From Eimeria necatrix (Eukaryota; Apicomplexa; Conoidasida; Eucoccidiorida; Eimeriidae), in assembly GCF_000499385.1 (NCBI RefSeq), contig NW_013651889.1, forward strand, positions 1-11,616: 11,616 bases of DNA, in the 5' to 3' direction. Within the stretch, counting starts at the first letter, position 1. Each line of letters opens with the position of its first letter. The notes beneath the pieces were generated by a model. That model had not been told where the DNA came from. It ran no database searches and saw only the letters and a program-made list of their open reading frames with translations. The position numbers and the translations under genes are program-made. This document shows positions 1 to 7,973 of this stretch, piece by piece.

Positions 1-227
1 AGACGCGCTGCAAGCGCATGTAGAAGAGTAGACGTTGCTGTCTAAAACGCCTAGAAAATTACTAGTTGCTGTCTGGTGCGACGCGAAGGCATTTCCCAGC
101 AGAAAAACAAAGAGGTCGGCATACAAACTCACGACAACATGAAAGCTGCCTGTACAAATCAGGGTGAACTATATCTTTTATTTCACATGCATCCCTCTCC
201 ACTTAAGCGGCACGCGAGTAGGTGGTA
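1..227. other. unassigned non-coding sequence
   Basis: No open frame of note and no match to the repeat families seen elsewhere in the window. The stretch is moderately A-rich and has no simple repeat, tRNA-like element or recognisable signal. It forms the left flank of the 240-bp tandem duplication. Confidence 0.5.
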
Positions 228-466
228 ATACGCCCGTCACCAACGAACCCGCAGTGCAACTGGTAAGCTGCTACGCACTCGCTGCGGCAGCAGGCGCCTC
301 ACTAAACTACACCCACTGTACCATACGAACCACGCAAAGACTCTGCGCAGCTTGGGCATGTTGCAGCCATCAACGACACATACAAAACTACACTCGTCCA
401 CTCGTCAAACTTCACGCATTCGGCTGACACTGTTTTTGAACAGAAGCAAACCAAGAATGAACGCTA
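228..466 (+). repeat. 240-bp tandem duplication, copy 1
   Basis: First of two head-to-tail copies. Positions 252-406 match 492-646 with only five substitutions in 155 bases (255, 284, 287, 312 and 346) and no gap, so the period is exactly 240. Weaker similarity, with one single-base indel, extends left to about 228 through a shared GTCACCAA. It extends right through a shared GCATTCGGC to about 443. Near its right end is a 5-bp stem with a 4-base loop (CTGTT at 430-434, AACAG at 439-443). Both copies stay open in the same plus frame (352-684), but this follows from the period being divisible by three and is not evidence of coding. Confidence 0.93.
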
Positions 467-685
467 CTGTGTGCGTCACCAAACAAACTAACAGCGCAAC
501 TGGTAAGCTGCTACGCACTCGCTACGTCAGCAGGCGCCTCACTAAACTACATCCACTGTACCATACGAACCACGCAAAGACTCTGTGCAGCTTGGGCATG
601 TTGCAGCCATCAACGACACATACAAAACTACACTCGTCCACTCGTCGACTTAAAGCATTCGGCAGACGCTGGTTTTCAGCGTAAT
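467..685 (+). repeat. 240-bp tandem duplication, copy 2
   Basis: Second copy of the duplicated unit. The core at 492-646 is about 97% identical to 252-406. After position 646 the copies diverge sharply but remain alignable to about 685. The right end carries a perfect 6-bp stem with a 5-base loop (ACGCTG at 666-671, CAGCGT at 677-682). It lies at the same relative place as the hairpin of copy 1 but is built from different bases. The direct-repeat structure is certain; what the unit is remains unknown. Confidence 0.93.
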
Positions 686-963
686 CTGAAGAAAGGCAGC
701 CAAGGGCAGATGGTGGAGTCAACGAAAACTACCTGGACGGGAAATTCAGACAGGCAAACAAACAAATGCTCATATATGCTGACTTTGTCAACGTGCGGCA
801 GGCTGCATGTGGGAAGCAACAAGCAGCCAACGCCATCCGCGACTCCAGCAATCACGGCGTCAGCACAGGGTGCTCGCTCCGACGGCACAGGCAATCAACA
901 TGTGCTTGGCGTCATTAAAGATTAATTATAAAATGTATGCGCGTCAGAAACGCACGCATGATG
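686..963. other. unassigned non-coding sequence
   Basis: Short open frames occur on both strands at 676-925, but they overlap each other and contain no recognisable motif. No repeat-family match is seen. Confidence 0.45.
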
Positions 964-1060
964 CCGCTTCACTAATAGGCAGCTTTTAACGCACTCAAGA
1001 GGCCCAAAGTGTCAAAGTGCAGTGCAGATCTCCACATCGAAGCGAAAAATGACTGCCTCA
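964..1060 (+). repeat. degenerate A+B repeat block, first copy
   Basis: This block is collinear with 3634-3800. The segment 964-991 (CCGCTTCACT then AGGCAGCTTTTAACG) aligns closely with 3634-3662 (CGGCTTCACT then AGGCAGCCTTTAACG). It is followed by a family B-like TCAAAGTGCAGTGCAGATCT at 1012-1031, and then by a 12-base word AAAAATGACTGC at 1045-1056 that recurs exactly at 3786-3797. The two blocks differ by about 70 bases of extra sequence in the second. The order of shared words supports common descent, but the identity is too low for alignment by eye to fix the ends. Confidence 0.6.
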
Positions 1061-1453
1061 GGTGTTATCCTCACAATGCAACGTCAACTTGAACAAATAT
1101 ATTGGATTCACCACGCTGTCTCAGTCAGTCGCTCGCCGGAAAACGCTCATCTGTGGACCAGCAAATTTTCTTTTGCATCAAATTTATCCCCAACCTACTG
1201 CCTGTAGGTCCCAAAAAACAGCGATCACACTCTTAGTTGCAATGACACTAAGCGTAGACTCATACGTCTTCAGCTTCAAAGCCTAGTCAGCCATTCAGGC
1301 TCACTGTTCGAGATGCCCAAAACCAAACAAAAATTCCTCATGCCACAGTATGATGTGGCAAATGTACTCACTTAAGTAAAAGGAATTCAGGCGCCGCACG
1401 CCAAACCACTCTATAGTGATCAGCGTGCAGCTTTTGCTGCCGTTGGCACTGAC
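1061..1453. other. unassigned non-coding sequence
   Basis: Contains two short overlapping plus-strand frames (to 1286), both without motifs. A GTTCGAGATGC word near 1306 resembles a pol III B box but has no matching A box or tRNA fold. No repeat-family match is seen. Confidence 0.45.
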
Positions 1454-1508
1454 AAGGAACGCTGCCTGCAGATGCAAAGGCCTTCACACACCCTGCATTC
1501 CTACATAC
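1454..1508 (+). repeat. family C degenerate repeat, copy 1
   Basis: The segment containing ACGCTGCCTGCAGATGCAAA aligns with ACGGTGCCTGCAGGTACAAG at 5099-5118. It continues into a CACACACCCTGCATTCCTACA-like tail that matches TCACGCACTCTGTTTCTACA in the second copy. A third, weaker relative is at 4375-4436 and shares AAGGCCTT and TGCATTC. Identity by eye is about two thirds, with the words in the same order. No function is inferred. Confidence 0.45.
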
Positions 1509-2472
1509 AGCAGCTTCAAATGACAAAGCGGTGTACGTGAAGTGTACAAGCCAAGTAAATGCAGGTATGATGTCTTAGTAGTGATTTCGCGTACGTGCAT
1601 TATGGCCACGAGCTGCTATTTATAGCAATGGACTGCGCATGTACGCTTCTATTTCAAGCGATGACAGATGGCCCGTTTCCATCGTTTATCATGCAACTTG
1701 TTCAACGCACCGCCTGAAAGCACCTTGATGGCCGCCTGCAAAATCACTGTGTCTGCCAAGACAATGCTTCAAAGCTCAGTGCACCGAACCAAGCAGATTA
1801 GCATCACTCGTAATGCTGGCGGAAACCAAAATATACGTGCACGGCACAGATGCGCCAAGCATGCAGTCTTTAACAGCATATGTCAGGGAGCGGCAATGAG
1901 CCTCACAATTAAGATGCATGCGCACTGATATCCATAAAAAGTACATCATCACTCAGAAATGCGTTTGCTAATGCGACGTCGACGCGAAAAAATGTAGACA
2001 AGGCTTGCACGCTGCGTCAGTCAGTTAAGCAAGAATGTTAAGAAAGAGTGTACAATATTTGCGTCCATATGAGTAATTTCATCAACACACTTCCTCTTCT
2101 CTCTACAAAAGAAATTGTCTAAATGCCTGCAAGAATGGAAATACGCGTAACCTGCACAGACTAGCTTTCACCACCCGGCACGCGAGTCAGGTCCACTGCT
2201 GCTTTTGCGCTCTTTAAACTGATGAAACATCTAAATGTGAGCGAGTGGGCTGAGCTCGCATATGCACTCAATTATTGCACAGACCGTGTTGCCCAACGCT
2301 CAGCAACTCGGTGAAACAAAATCTCTGTATCAACAGAAGATGTCAAATGCACTCGGGACTGAACTTGCAACAAAGATTTCGGGCGTTCGCAGTAAGGTAG
2401 TAAGTTAGCTTTTGCCGAGCAAGCATTCCAAAAGCTGTAGGCAGCTACCGGCATGCAAACAACTTCCCAAAT
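1509..2472. other. long unassigned non-coding stretch
   Basis: About 960 bases with no supportable gene and no clear repeat-family match. It carries two TGCATGC-type words at 1859-1865 and 1915-1921, and another at 2451-2457. The only open frames (1668-1928 plus, 2272-2487 minus) are under 90 codons and have no recognisable features. The last part shows mixed composition with no microsatellite. Confidence 0.5.
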
Positions 2473-2525
2473 ATGGCGCCAAAGCATCAGATGTCATCAG
2501 CGGAGTGCCACACATGATCGCGCTT
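2473..2525 (+). repeat. family B tail segment (GGC-AAAGCATCA-GTCATC)
   Basis: The stretch around GGCGCCAAAGCATCAGATGT and the following CATCAG, then ACATGATCGCGCT, aligns in order with 7896-7973 (CATGTCATCGGCAATG, later TATCGCGCT). It also aligns with 11434-11482 (GGCAAAGCATCGTGTGTTAT, later GTCATCGCGCT). The shared end word ATCGCGCT makes chance unlikely. The upstream TCAAAAGTGCCG half of family B is not visible here. Confidence 0.5.
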
Positions 2526-2650
2526 AACTATTCCTGCAGAGAACTATGTCACCCTTCACAAGCATTGTCTATCTCGTCCACTGCATCGCTATATATCATG
2601 GTACTGCTGGCTCCTTCACACCCTCTAATGATGAGGATGCACTTAAAGAG

Positions 2651-2671
2651 ATACCTTCAACAAAACACGGC
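2651..2671 (+). repeat. family A core fragment
   Basis: ATACCTTCAACAAAACACGG is almost the same as GATACTTCAACAAAACGCGG at 6581-6600, with one inserted base and one substitution. The similarity does not continue to the right, where a short 15-base duplication begins. Confidence 0.55.
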
Positions 2672-2673
2672 AT

Positions 2674-2702
2674 TAAGCAATGCAGCACTAAGCAATGCAG
2701 CT
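2674..2702 (+). repeat. 15-bp tandem duplication
   Basis: TAAGCAATGCAGCAC is followed directly by TAAGCAATGCAGCTG. These are two head-to-tail copies of a 15-base unit, identical over 13 bases. It looks like a replication-slippage duplication and adds the same residues twice in any overlapping frame. Confidence 0.85.
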
Positions 2703-2703
2703 G

Positions 2704-3322
2704 CCTTCTGAATAAAAACACGTGTGCGATTATCCCCATCGAGAGAAAAATATGATTGAAAAAATCCTTTTCTTCACGCAGTGACAACATGTATAACAGT
2801 ACCAATGATGAAGTCTTCTGTCAGTGGCTAGCTATAGCACAAGCCCTCGCGAAGCAGCGTATTTCTCTTATGCTATATCCGTCACTTTCGGCGCACTTTC
2901 TTCTGCCTCTGAACAAACACGGGCACAATTCGAACAACTCTGACACAAAATGCATAAGTCAACACCTTGAATTTTAGTGCCTAGATCGTTGAGCAAGCTT
3001 GTTGCCAGTTTTCCATGCCCCCACATGATGGGGCTTGTCAATTCATGATCATGCTCGAAATCGCGTGTACACTTAAAAAGCATAAACCGTCTGACTGCAG
3101 CGAAACAGAACAATTCTGAATGCAGATGTTCAGGGTACAGTGGCCGCTATGAGCACTTAGGAAAAGCGCTGCGTGCAGATACAAAACCACAAGCCTTGTT
3201 GCTCTACGCGCAAGGCCTCCATGTATCAAAAGGCTCCATTCGACAGAATGAACACCAAAAGCTATATGCGTCTATGGGAGCACTAATGATTTGAGGTGGC
3301 GCACTACAATTAGAAGCCACCC
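2704..3322. other. unassigned non-coding sequence
   Basis: About 620 bases with overlapping short frames on both strands (2756-2977 plus, 2868-3113 minus, 3038-3229 minus), none with motifs or supporting signals. An AATAAA word at 2711 is isolated. No repeat-family match is seen apart from a vague resemblance near 3280-3320 to the upstream part of family B. Confidence 0.45.
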
Positions 3323-3411
3323 TTCGCACGAGAAGTATCAAAAGTGCCGCAGACCGTCTCCTGCATGGACGCCGCCCTGTAAATGAATAGGCAAAGCATC
3401 ACGCACCATCG
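3323..3411 (+). repeat. family B dispersed repeat
   Basis: The clearest family B copy. It begins TTCGCACGAGAAGTATCAAA, continues AAGTGCCGCAGACCGTCTCC, TGCATGGACGCCGCCCTG and AAATGAATAGGCAAAGCATC, and ends CACCATCG. It aligns along its length with 9674-9759, and more weakly with 11289-11380 and 7831-7912. The aligned members are about 75-80 bases before the CATC end. No coding frame is shared between copies, so it is treated as non-coding repeat. Confidence 0.75.
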
Positions 3412-3633
3412 AAAAAGTACTAATTAGCATCGCGCAGGGGTTTTACTTCTGCGAAAAATGCAGATACAGTGCATCTTGTCTAACGCACTTCCTGCAACAG
3501 CAAACTGCGTCGTCGCGTCAACTGCCAAAGTCAAGCTCTATAGTTTTTGAGATACAGAAGCGGGCAGCTGACTGGTTCCGTCCCTGAGCAATGTCCATGG
3601 CATGAACGCAACCTTGATTTTGCATGCATTACA
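3412..3633. other. unassigned non-coding sequence
   Basis: No gene or clear repeat. It contains a TGCATGCA palindrome at its right edge (3621-3628), just before the next repeat block. Confidence 0.4.
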
Positions 3634-3800
3634 CGGCTTCACTCAGCAGGCAGCCTTTAACGTAACGCCGCATTTCACAGCGCAATTTAGAACTAAACAA
3701 CTAAAGCATGCTTGTGCTGATGTCGGTCAAAGTGATGCCCCTCCTCTGTCACGTTGTATTCTGCCAGTTCAGCGCCTTCGTGCACAAAAATGACTGCAAG
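3634..3800 (+). repeat. degenerate A+B repeat block, second copy
   Basis: This block has the same word order as 964-1060, but about 70 bases longer. It contains a family A core (TTTAACGTAACGCCGCATTT then CACAGCG), a GCATGC at 3706-3711, a family B-like GGTCAAAGTGATGCCCCTCC at 3724-3743, and the exact 12-base word AAAAATGACTGC at 3786-3797. The composition turns T-rich in the right half. A functional role is not indicated. Confidence 0.6.
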
Positions 3801-4374
3801 GCTTCCATACTGTTCCACATTGCTCCACTACGAACTTTTATCTGCAATATCAGCGCCACTTTTCCCTTCGCATCTAATTCAGCCTTTCTTTCGCACAGCC
3901 TGTTGCCTCGATGGTGTCGGCACACAATTTCTACCAGCGTGAAAATAAGGCATACAACTGCAAGCCTCAACATGCAGAGCATGTGTCGCCACACAGACTA
4001 ACTGTTGGTCTCAGAAACAGTATAAGGTTCTCCCAGTAGTTGTCTGCTAAGTACAAGCACAGGTACAACGGCTTCAAAGCGCACACAAAACAAACAACAA
4101 TCATATGCTTTGCAGCAGCTACATTTCGGGTAACTAGCATCTAGCAGGGGCCACACGCACTCCTAAAAGATTCGTCCTGCAGTTGCGCGAAGAGCAACGC
4201 CCTCTTTCGTTTCGTTGAACGCCTTTAGGTAACAAAGCATATTGCTTTGCAGTACGGTAGACTGGTACAATGTGTGATTGAGAGCGCGAATAGGTATTTC
4301 CTGTGCCTGAATTGGGAATATCAATTCCTTTTTTTCACTAGTAGTACCGCAAGTGCTGAAGAACGCTGGAAACG
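3801..4374. other. unassigned non-coding sequence
   Basis: T-rich to about 3930, then A+C-rich. Frames at 3708-4001 (plus), 3749-3994 (minus) and 4163-4411 (minus) overlap and show no motif. A possible short family A remnant (CACACGCACTCCTAAAAGAT) begins at 4152, too weak to list alone. Confidence 0.45.
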
Positions 4375-4436
4375 TGAACGCCGCCTCCCAAACACAGCAA
4401 GGCCTTACCACATCTCAGGGTGCATTCAACATACCA
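4375..4436 (+). repeat. family C degenerate repeat, weak copy
   Basis: The stretch from GTGAACGCCGCCTCCCAAAC through AAGGCCTTACCACATCTCAG to GTGCATTCAACATACC shares word order with 1454-1508 (AACGCTGCCT, AAGGCCTT, TGCATTC, ACATAC). Gaps are needed, and the call rests on the ordered shared words. Confidence 0.35.
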
Positions 4437-5094
4437 TGGCCTTTTATTTAGGCCGCCTTCTGAAGAAAACAGCCACCTCATCGAGCGGACCTCTGACAAG
4501 CAACGGAGTGACAGACTACGGCACTACAGTGGTCATTACAGCAAACAGCATTGGCGACATACTGACATACTTGATTTTTTGTCCTGGAAATTTCCTTTCA
4601 TTGTAATTCTGGCTCATTACGCACACAAGCACAACACAAAGGCACTAAACAGTCCGTCCGCACACAATGAAACGCTCAACAGTGCATATGAAGCTCTAGA
4701 ATTACGCCATTTTTGCGTTTGTGTGTACCCATCGACTCTAGGCAGCATCTTACCGGTACAACGTCAATGTGGGCAATGTTTATCCTCAAATTCTATCAGC
4801 TCTTACAAGAATGCACATAAGGTAACTGTTGTTTGGGCGTACCTCCTTTAACCGCGAAAACACAAGCAGAGTCTCTCGTGGCATGAAATTAAGCGCAAGC
4901 GTGTGCATCTCATACTGCATAATGTGAGTAGCGGAGCAGACTAACTAATCGATTTTTAGGTCCCGCAACTGCTCCGGAGCCTAATCGTAGGGACATGCAG
5001 CGAGTATGACAACATACATAACAAACAGTGTAGGTAGGGGAAACCAACACAGTTTGCGACGCCCAAGAAGCGGCAACTGTTATGCCCACCTTCG
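4437..5094. other. A+C-rich unassigned stretch
   Basis: The longest strongly skewed part of the window. In 4621-4680, for example, A and C make up 46 of 60 bases. An open frame of 143 codons (4420-4851 plus) and one of 119 codons (4247-4606 plus) cross it in different frames, but neither has low-complexity, membrane or domain features that would mark a protein. They are best read as stop-poor chance frames. No simple repeat is present. Confidence 0.45.
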
Positions 5095-5145
5095 AAAAAC
5101 GGTGCCTGCAGGTACAAGGTGTCTCACGCACTCTGTTTCTACACG
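5095..5145 (+). repeat. family C degenerate repeat, second copy
   Basis: AAAAACGGTGCCTGCAGGTA followed by CAAGGTGTCTCACGCACTCT and GTTTCTACAC aligns with 1454-1508 at about two thirds identity by eye. It lies about 20 bases left of the inverted-pair arm at 5166. Confidence 0.45.
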
Positions 5146-5165
5146 TCTCCATGAAAAGCAGTACT

Positions 5166-5311
5166 GCATTTTCCGTTTTGCTGAGGAGTCGCTGTTTAGT
5201 AGATTTACGCCGTGCACTCATTTTCGTGCCGAATGAGCTAGCATTATCTATCTTGATGCTCGCATTCATGTGCTGACGCAGGTTGTTTTTGGAATGCCTG
5301 CGCCGTGACGG
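5166..5311 (-). repeat. inverted repeat pair, left arm (family A, minus orientation)
   Basis: Read on the plus strand, this arm matches the reverse complement of 5622-5768. Shared stretches in order are GTTTTGCTGAGGAGT, GTGCACT, TTTTCGTGCCGAATGAGC, GCATTATC, ATGCTCGCA, the 17-base run ATTCATGTGCTGACGCA, and GGAATGCCTGCGCCG. Overall identity by eye is about four in five. The arm is T+G-rich, the opposite of the surrounding strand bias, as expected for an inverted copy. No target-site duplication was found at the outer ends. Confidence 0.85.
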
Positions 5312-5621
5312 AAAAAAAACAATACCTCCAGTTTATGACTTCTGAAACCGGGCAAACAACTCGCCTATAAAACGCGTCCAGTCAAAACATATTTCCAATG
5401 CGCAGGCAACTTGTATCCCAAATGCAACGTGGATCTGGCACGCCGAATGAAATCTCTGGTCTGCATTATGGCCAGGAACAGTACTTTGAGCACGTTGCAT
5501 CACAATAATCGCATAAGATGTCACTGTGCAAATATAGCTGCGAAAAAACCACATCAGTTGGTTTTCGCGTCCACAAAAGCAACAAACGCCCTTCCACGCA
5601 TACCGTGTACTTTGCCCAGTG
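5312..5621. other. spacer between inverted arms
   Basis: About 310 bases with no match to the arms or to the families above. It contains a run of eight A at 5311-5318. Overlapping frames on both strands (5333-5647 minus, 5411-5707 plus) show no motifs, and no transposase-like segment can be recognised. If the pair is a mobile element, it is non-autonomous. Confidence 0.55.
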
Positions 5622-5800
5622 AACCGTCGCAGGTATTCCAGAAGCAATTTGCGTCAGCACATGAATTGCGAGCATTAAGAATGATAATGCATGCTCATTC
5701 GGCATGAAAACCAGTGCATGACGAGAATTTACCCAACAGGAACTCCTCAACAAAACGCCATGCCTCACAGCGTGTTTCGGCTACTATGAACCTCGTGCAC
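5622..5800 (+). repeat. inverted repeat pair, right arm, continuing as family A
   Basis: 5622-5768 is the partner of the left arm. It includes a TGCATGC at 5688-5694 and the family A core AACTCCTCAACAAAACGCCA at 5741-5760, followed by TGCCTCACAGCGTG. Similarity to other family A copies continues past the arm: CGGCTACTATGAACCTCGTG matches the order CCGTACTACGGATTT then TTTGCACGC at 6619-6647, and CACTACGGGTTTC then TTTGCACTAG at 7789-7816. The unit is therefore longer than the inverted pair. Confidence 0.8.
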
Positions 5801-6580
5801 CAATATCCACACGATTCCGTAGCTGCTTCAGTCTAATGTTACAGCTTCGACGTGTTTAATGACTATGGCAAGCTGCGCACACTCTCAGTCGCTACACCGA
5901 GAAAATTCATTATCAAAATGTTACATTTTCGTTCACATCTCATGCAGCCTTCTCAGCGCACTCTCTGCGTCAACTGGAAAAACATCGCGCGCAAACTGTT
6001 GGCATGAGATCAAAAATTGGCGACACACCATGGCGTGCAGGGTAAGTCGCGAAGCAAGTTGATTGTTTGTTCTGCATGCACTCTAATGGAGGGATCCGCG
6101 ACCTGCTCGCACAAGCACACATGATGCATATGAACCCATGAAATGCCTATATGCTGCGCTGCGGCATACTTTTTGGTGCACTGTGAGCAGCAGGTGCTAT
6201 TCGCACGTTTGAGAATGTATGCCTCCACGTACGAAATCCTCGCACAAACCCTGTTGTGCTATGCTCATCACTTGCATGTAGAGCGTTTTCCCGTTCGACG
6301 TAAGCGTGTTGAATGCAATGAATGTCTGGGCTCGCAATACCCATCTTCCCTTCTAGCACTAGCGCTGGTTGCCCTTTTCTGCACAGGCGGCATAGCAAGT
6401 GACCTGGAATTATACTCGCACTAACGATGTTGTATGGAGGCAAAACACTGCAAATCAGAGGCGTAGCCTCTGCTCACCACATCAACCGCCAACACGCCAA
6501 CGTGATACAACTCTGGTGTCAAACTACGGCTAACAACATATCTCTGCAGCTGCTGCACGTTTTGAAACAAAGCAAGCAGG
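5801..6580. other. unassigned non-coding sequence
   Basis: About 780 bases without a supportable gene. It contains a TGCATGCA palindrome at 6073-6080. The part 6140-6400 is T+G-rich and may include inverted, heavily decayed repeat (the reverse complement has AACAGGGTTTGTGCGAGGAT, similar to the left end of family B), but this is not secure. Frames on both strands stay under 100 codons. Confidence 0.4.
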
Positions 6581-6656
6581 GATACTTCAACAAAACGCGG
6601 CGCCTCACAGTGTGATGCCGTACTACGGATTTTCACAATTTGCACGCTTGCATGCC
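6581..6656 (+). repeat. family A dispersed repeat
   Basis: GATACTTCAACAAAACGCGG, CGCCTCACAGTGTGATGCCG, TACTACGGATTTTCACAATT and TGCACGCTTGCATGC in order. This is the best single representative of family A and aligns with 5741-5800 and 7760-7816 along its length. It ends in a TGCATGC at 6649-6655. A TCAAAAGGTACCAAGGATTC at 6661 may be a decayed family B start. Confidence 0.75.
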
Positions 6657-7477
6657 GATATCAAAAGGTACCAAGGATTCTTTTCATGAATTTAGAGTGA
6701 GCATGTCCATAAATATAACAGCAAACCGTGTTCTCTGTATGAACAGTTCGCTAAAGAACTCCTATCTGCAAAGCGCCACGCTGTCTCTTGCTGTTCCCGT
6801 GACGGACTTCCTGCAAGACCTGAAAAATGGATGTCACAATCATTACCGCCGTGGTACAACACGTATATTCCTGTCCTTGACATAAATGCACTCACAGAGC
6901 AAACGCAAACTCCATACTACCCACCAGTAGCCTACCAGTTGTGGCGAGGACAGTGCTGTCTGCGGACATAAAAATGCCGTAGTGCACGCAGCAACTGCAA
7001 GTAGTAAGCAATTTTCTCGATTGCATGGAAGTCGAATGCAGCGGGCGCATCAGGGTATAGTTTTGGTTTCGTTTGCCCTATGCATATTGCATCGCTTGTT
7101 TCACATGCAGCATTGCAGGTGTACTAGACCATGGAGGCCGTTTCTCAAACACGGTGACAAAGAATCAAGTGTTATTGGCGTGCAACTCATTCGACGCGCT
7201 GCCTGCTAGCATCCCGAGACACGTGCGACAATATCCATTGAAACAATATCACGAATGCAGTGATAAGCGACCCTTCATTGAAACGTAAACGGGCACTGAA
7301 ACAACAACGGAGCGCGAACGCCGAAGTAATGGAGCATTACTACAATAACTTTAATCTTCAGAGCATCATGTCTCCACTTTCATCCCATGTGTTTCCTATT
7401 ACGCACGCCCTGCAAAAGCTGAAAAGTGAGTGGGGCAAACTGTGGCGGCATTGAACTAAGTTGGTACTTGTACGTAT
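6657..7477. other. unassigned non-coding sequence
   Basis: About 820 bases with no supportable gene or clear repeat. The part 7020-7110 is T+G-rich. Overlapping plus-strand frames at 6982-7288 have no motifs. A single CACGTG lies near 7220. Confidence 0.45.
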
Positions 7478-7759
7478 TTAATGGATAAGCGTATGCTGCC
7501 ACACAGCCTGGTCCTTGCATTTAAAGGAGTTCACGCCAAAAGAATTCATAACTGTACGAATATGCACGAAAGCTGCACGCTTGCTCATAACAAAGTAGGC
7601 ACCCATACTAATTAACAACAAACATCCCGTGGTCAATGAAATAGCACCTGCCACTTGCGCCTCTGTCAAACGCTGATGCTTGCGAATAAGAAAATCTAAC
7701 ACAAAGCCCTTCTCCACTTGCGCAACAAATCCAGGTGCTTCATCTTTTCACTTGATGAA

Positions 7760-7816
7760 GTACTCCTCGACTACGTATTCTGAGGCTGCACTACGGGTTT
7801 CAAAAGTTTGCACTAG
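7760..7816 (+). repeat. family A dispersed repeat, decayed
   Basis: GTACTCCTCGACTACGTATT, CTGAGGCTGCACTACGGG and TTTCAAAAGTTTGCACTAG align in order with 6581-6656 and 5741-5800. The core is altered (CTCGACTACG in place of TCAACAAAACG). It is followed 15 bases later by a family B copy, the same order as in the other paired blocks. Confidence 0.6.
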
Positions 7817-7830
7817 AGTTGAGGGCAACG

Positions 7831-7973
7831 TTTTGCGATAGCAGACGCCCAAGTGCCGTAGGGCGCCTCGTGAATGAATACCGTTGTCCACAACATGGCG
7901 ACGAAGTGCCACATGTCATCGGCAATGCGTCGCATGCAATGGGCAGAGCAGCACATGCTATCGCGCTCTTATT
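7831..7973 (+). repeat. family B repeat with tail
   Basis: TTTTGCGATAGCAGACGCCC, AAGTGCCGTAGGGCGCCTCG and TGAATGAATAC match the order of 3323-3390, with a deletion of the CTGCATGGACGCC part. The tail GTGCCACATGTCATCGGCAA, then CGCATGCAATG, then TATCGCGCT matches 2473-2525 and 11432-11482. This copy physically joins the two halves of the family, so it is the best evidence that they belong to one longer unit. Confidence 0.6.

Noticed and set aside
225..245. rRNA fragment suggested by CGCCCGTCACCAAC
   Set aside because: The resemblance to the 3' end of small-subunit rRNA covers about ten bases only, and nothing on either side continues it.
352..684. Open frame with an internally repeated peptide across the 240-bp duplication
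   Set aside because: The repeat in the peptide only reflects the DNA period being a multiple of three. The minus strand is also partly open, and there is no other coding sign.
1270..1330. tRNA suggested by GTTCGAGATGC
   Set aside because: No matching A box, acceptor stem or anticodon arm could be formed around it.
4420..4851. 143-codon plus-strand open frame
   Set aside because: It lies in the most A+C-skewed part of the window, where plus-strand stops are depleted in some frames. It overlaps another frame at 4247-4606 and has no recognisable motif.
5815..5840. Dinoflagellate spliced-leader-like CCGTAG start
   Set aside because: Only the first seven bases fit, and the rest of the conserved leader is absent.
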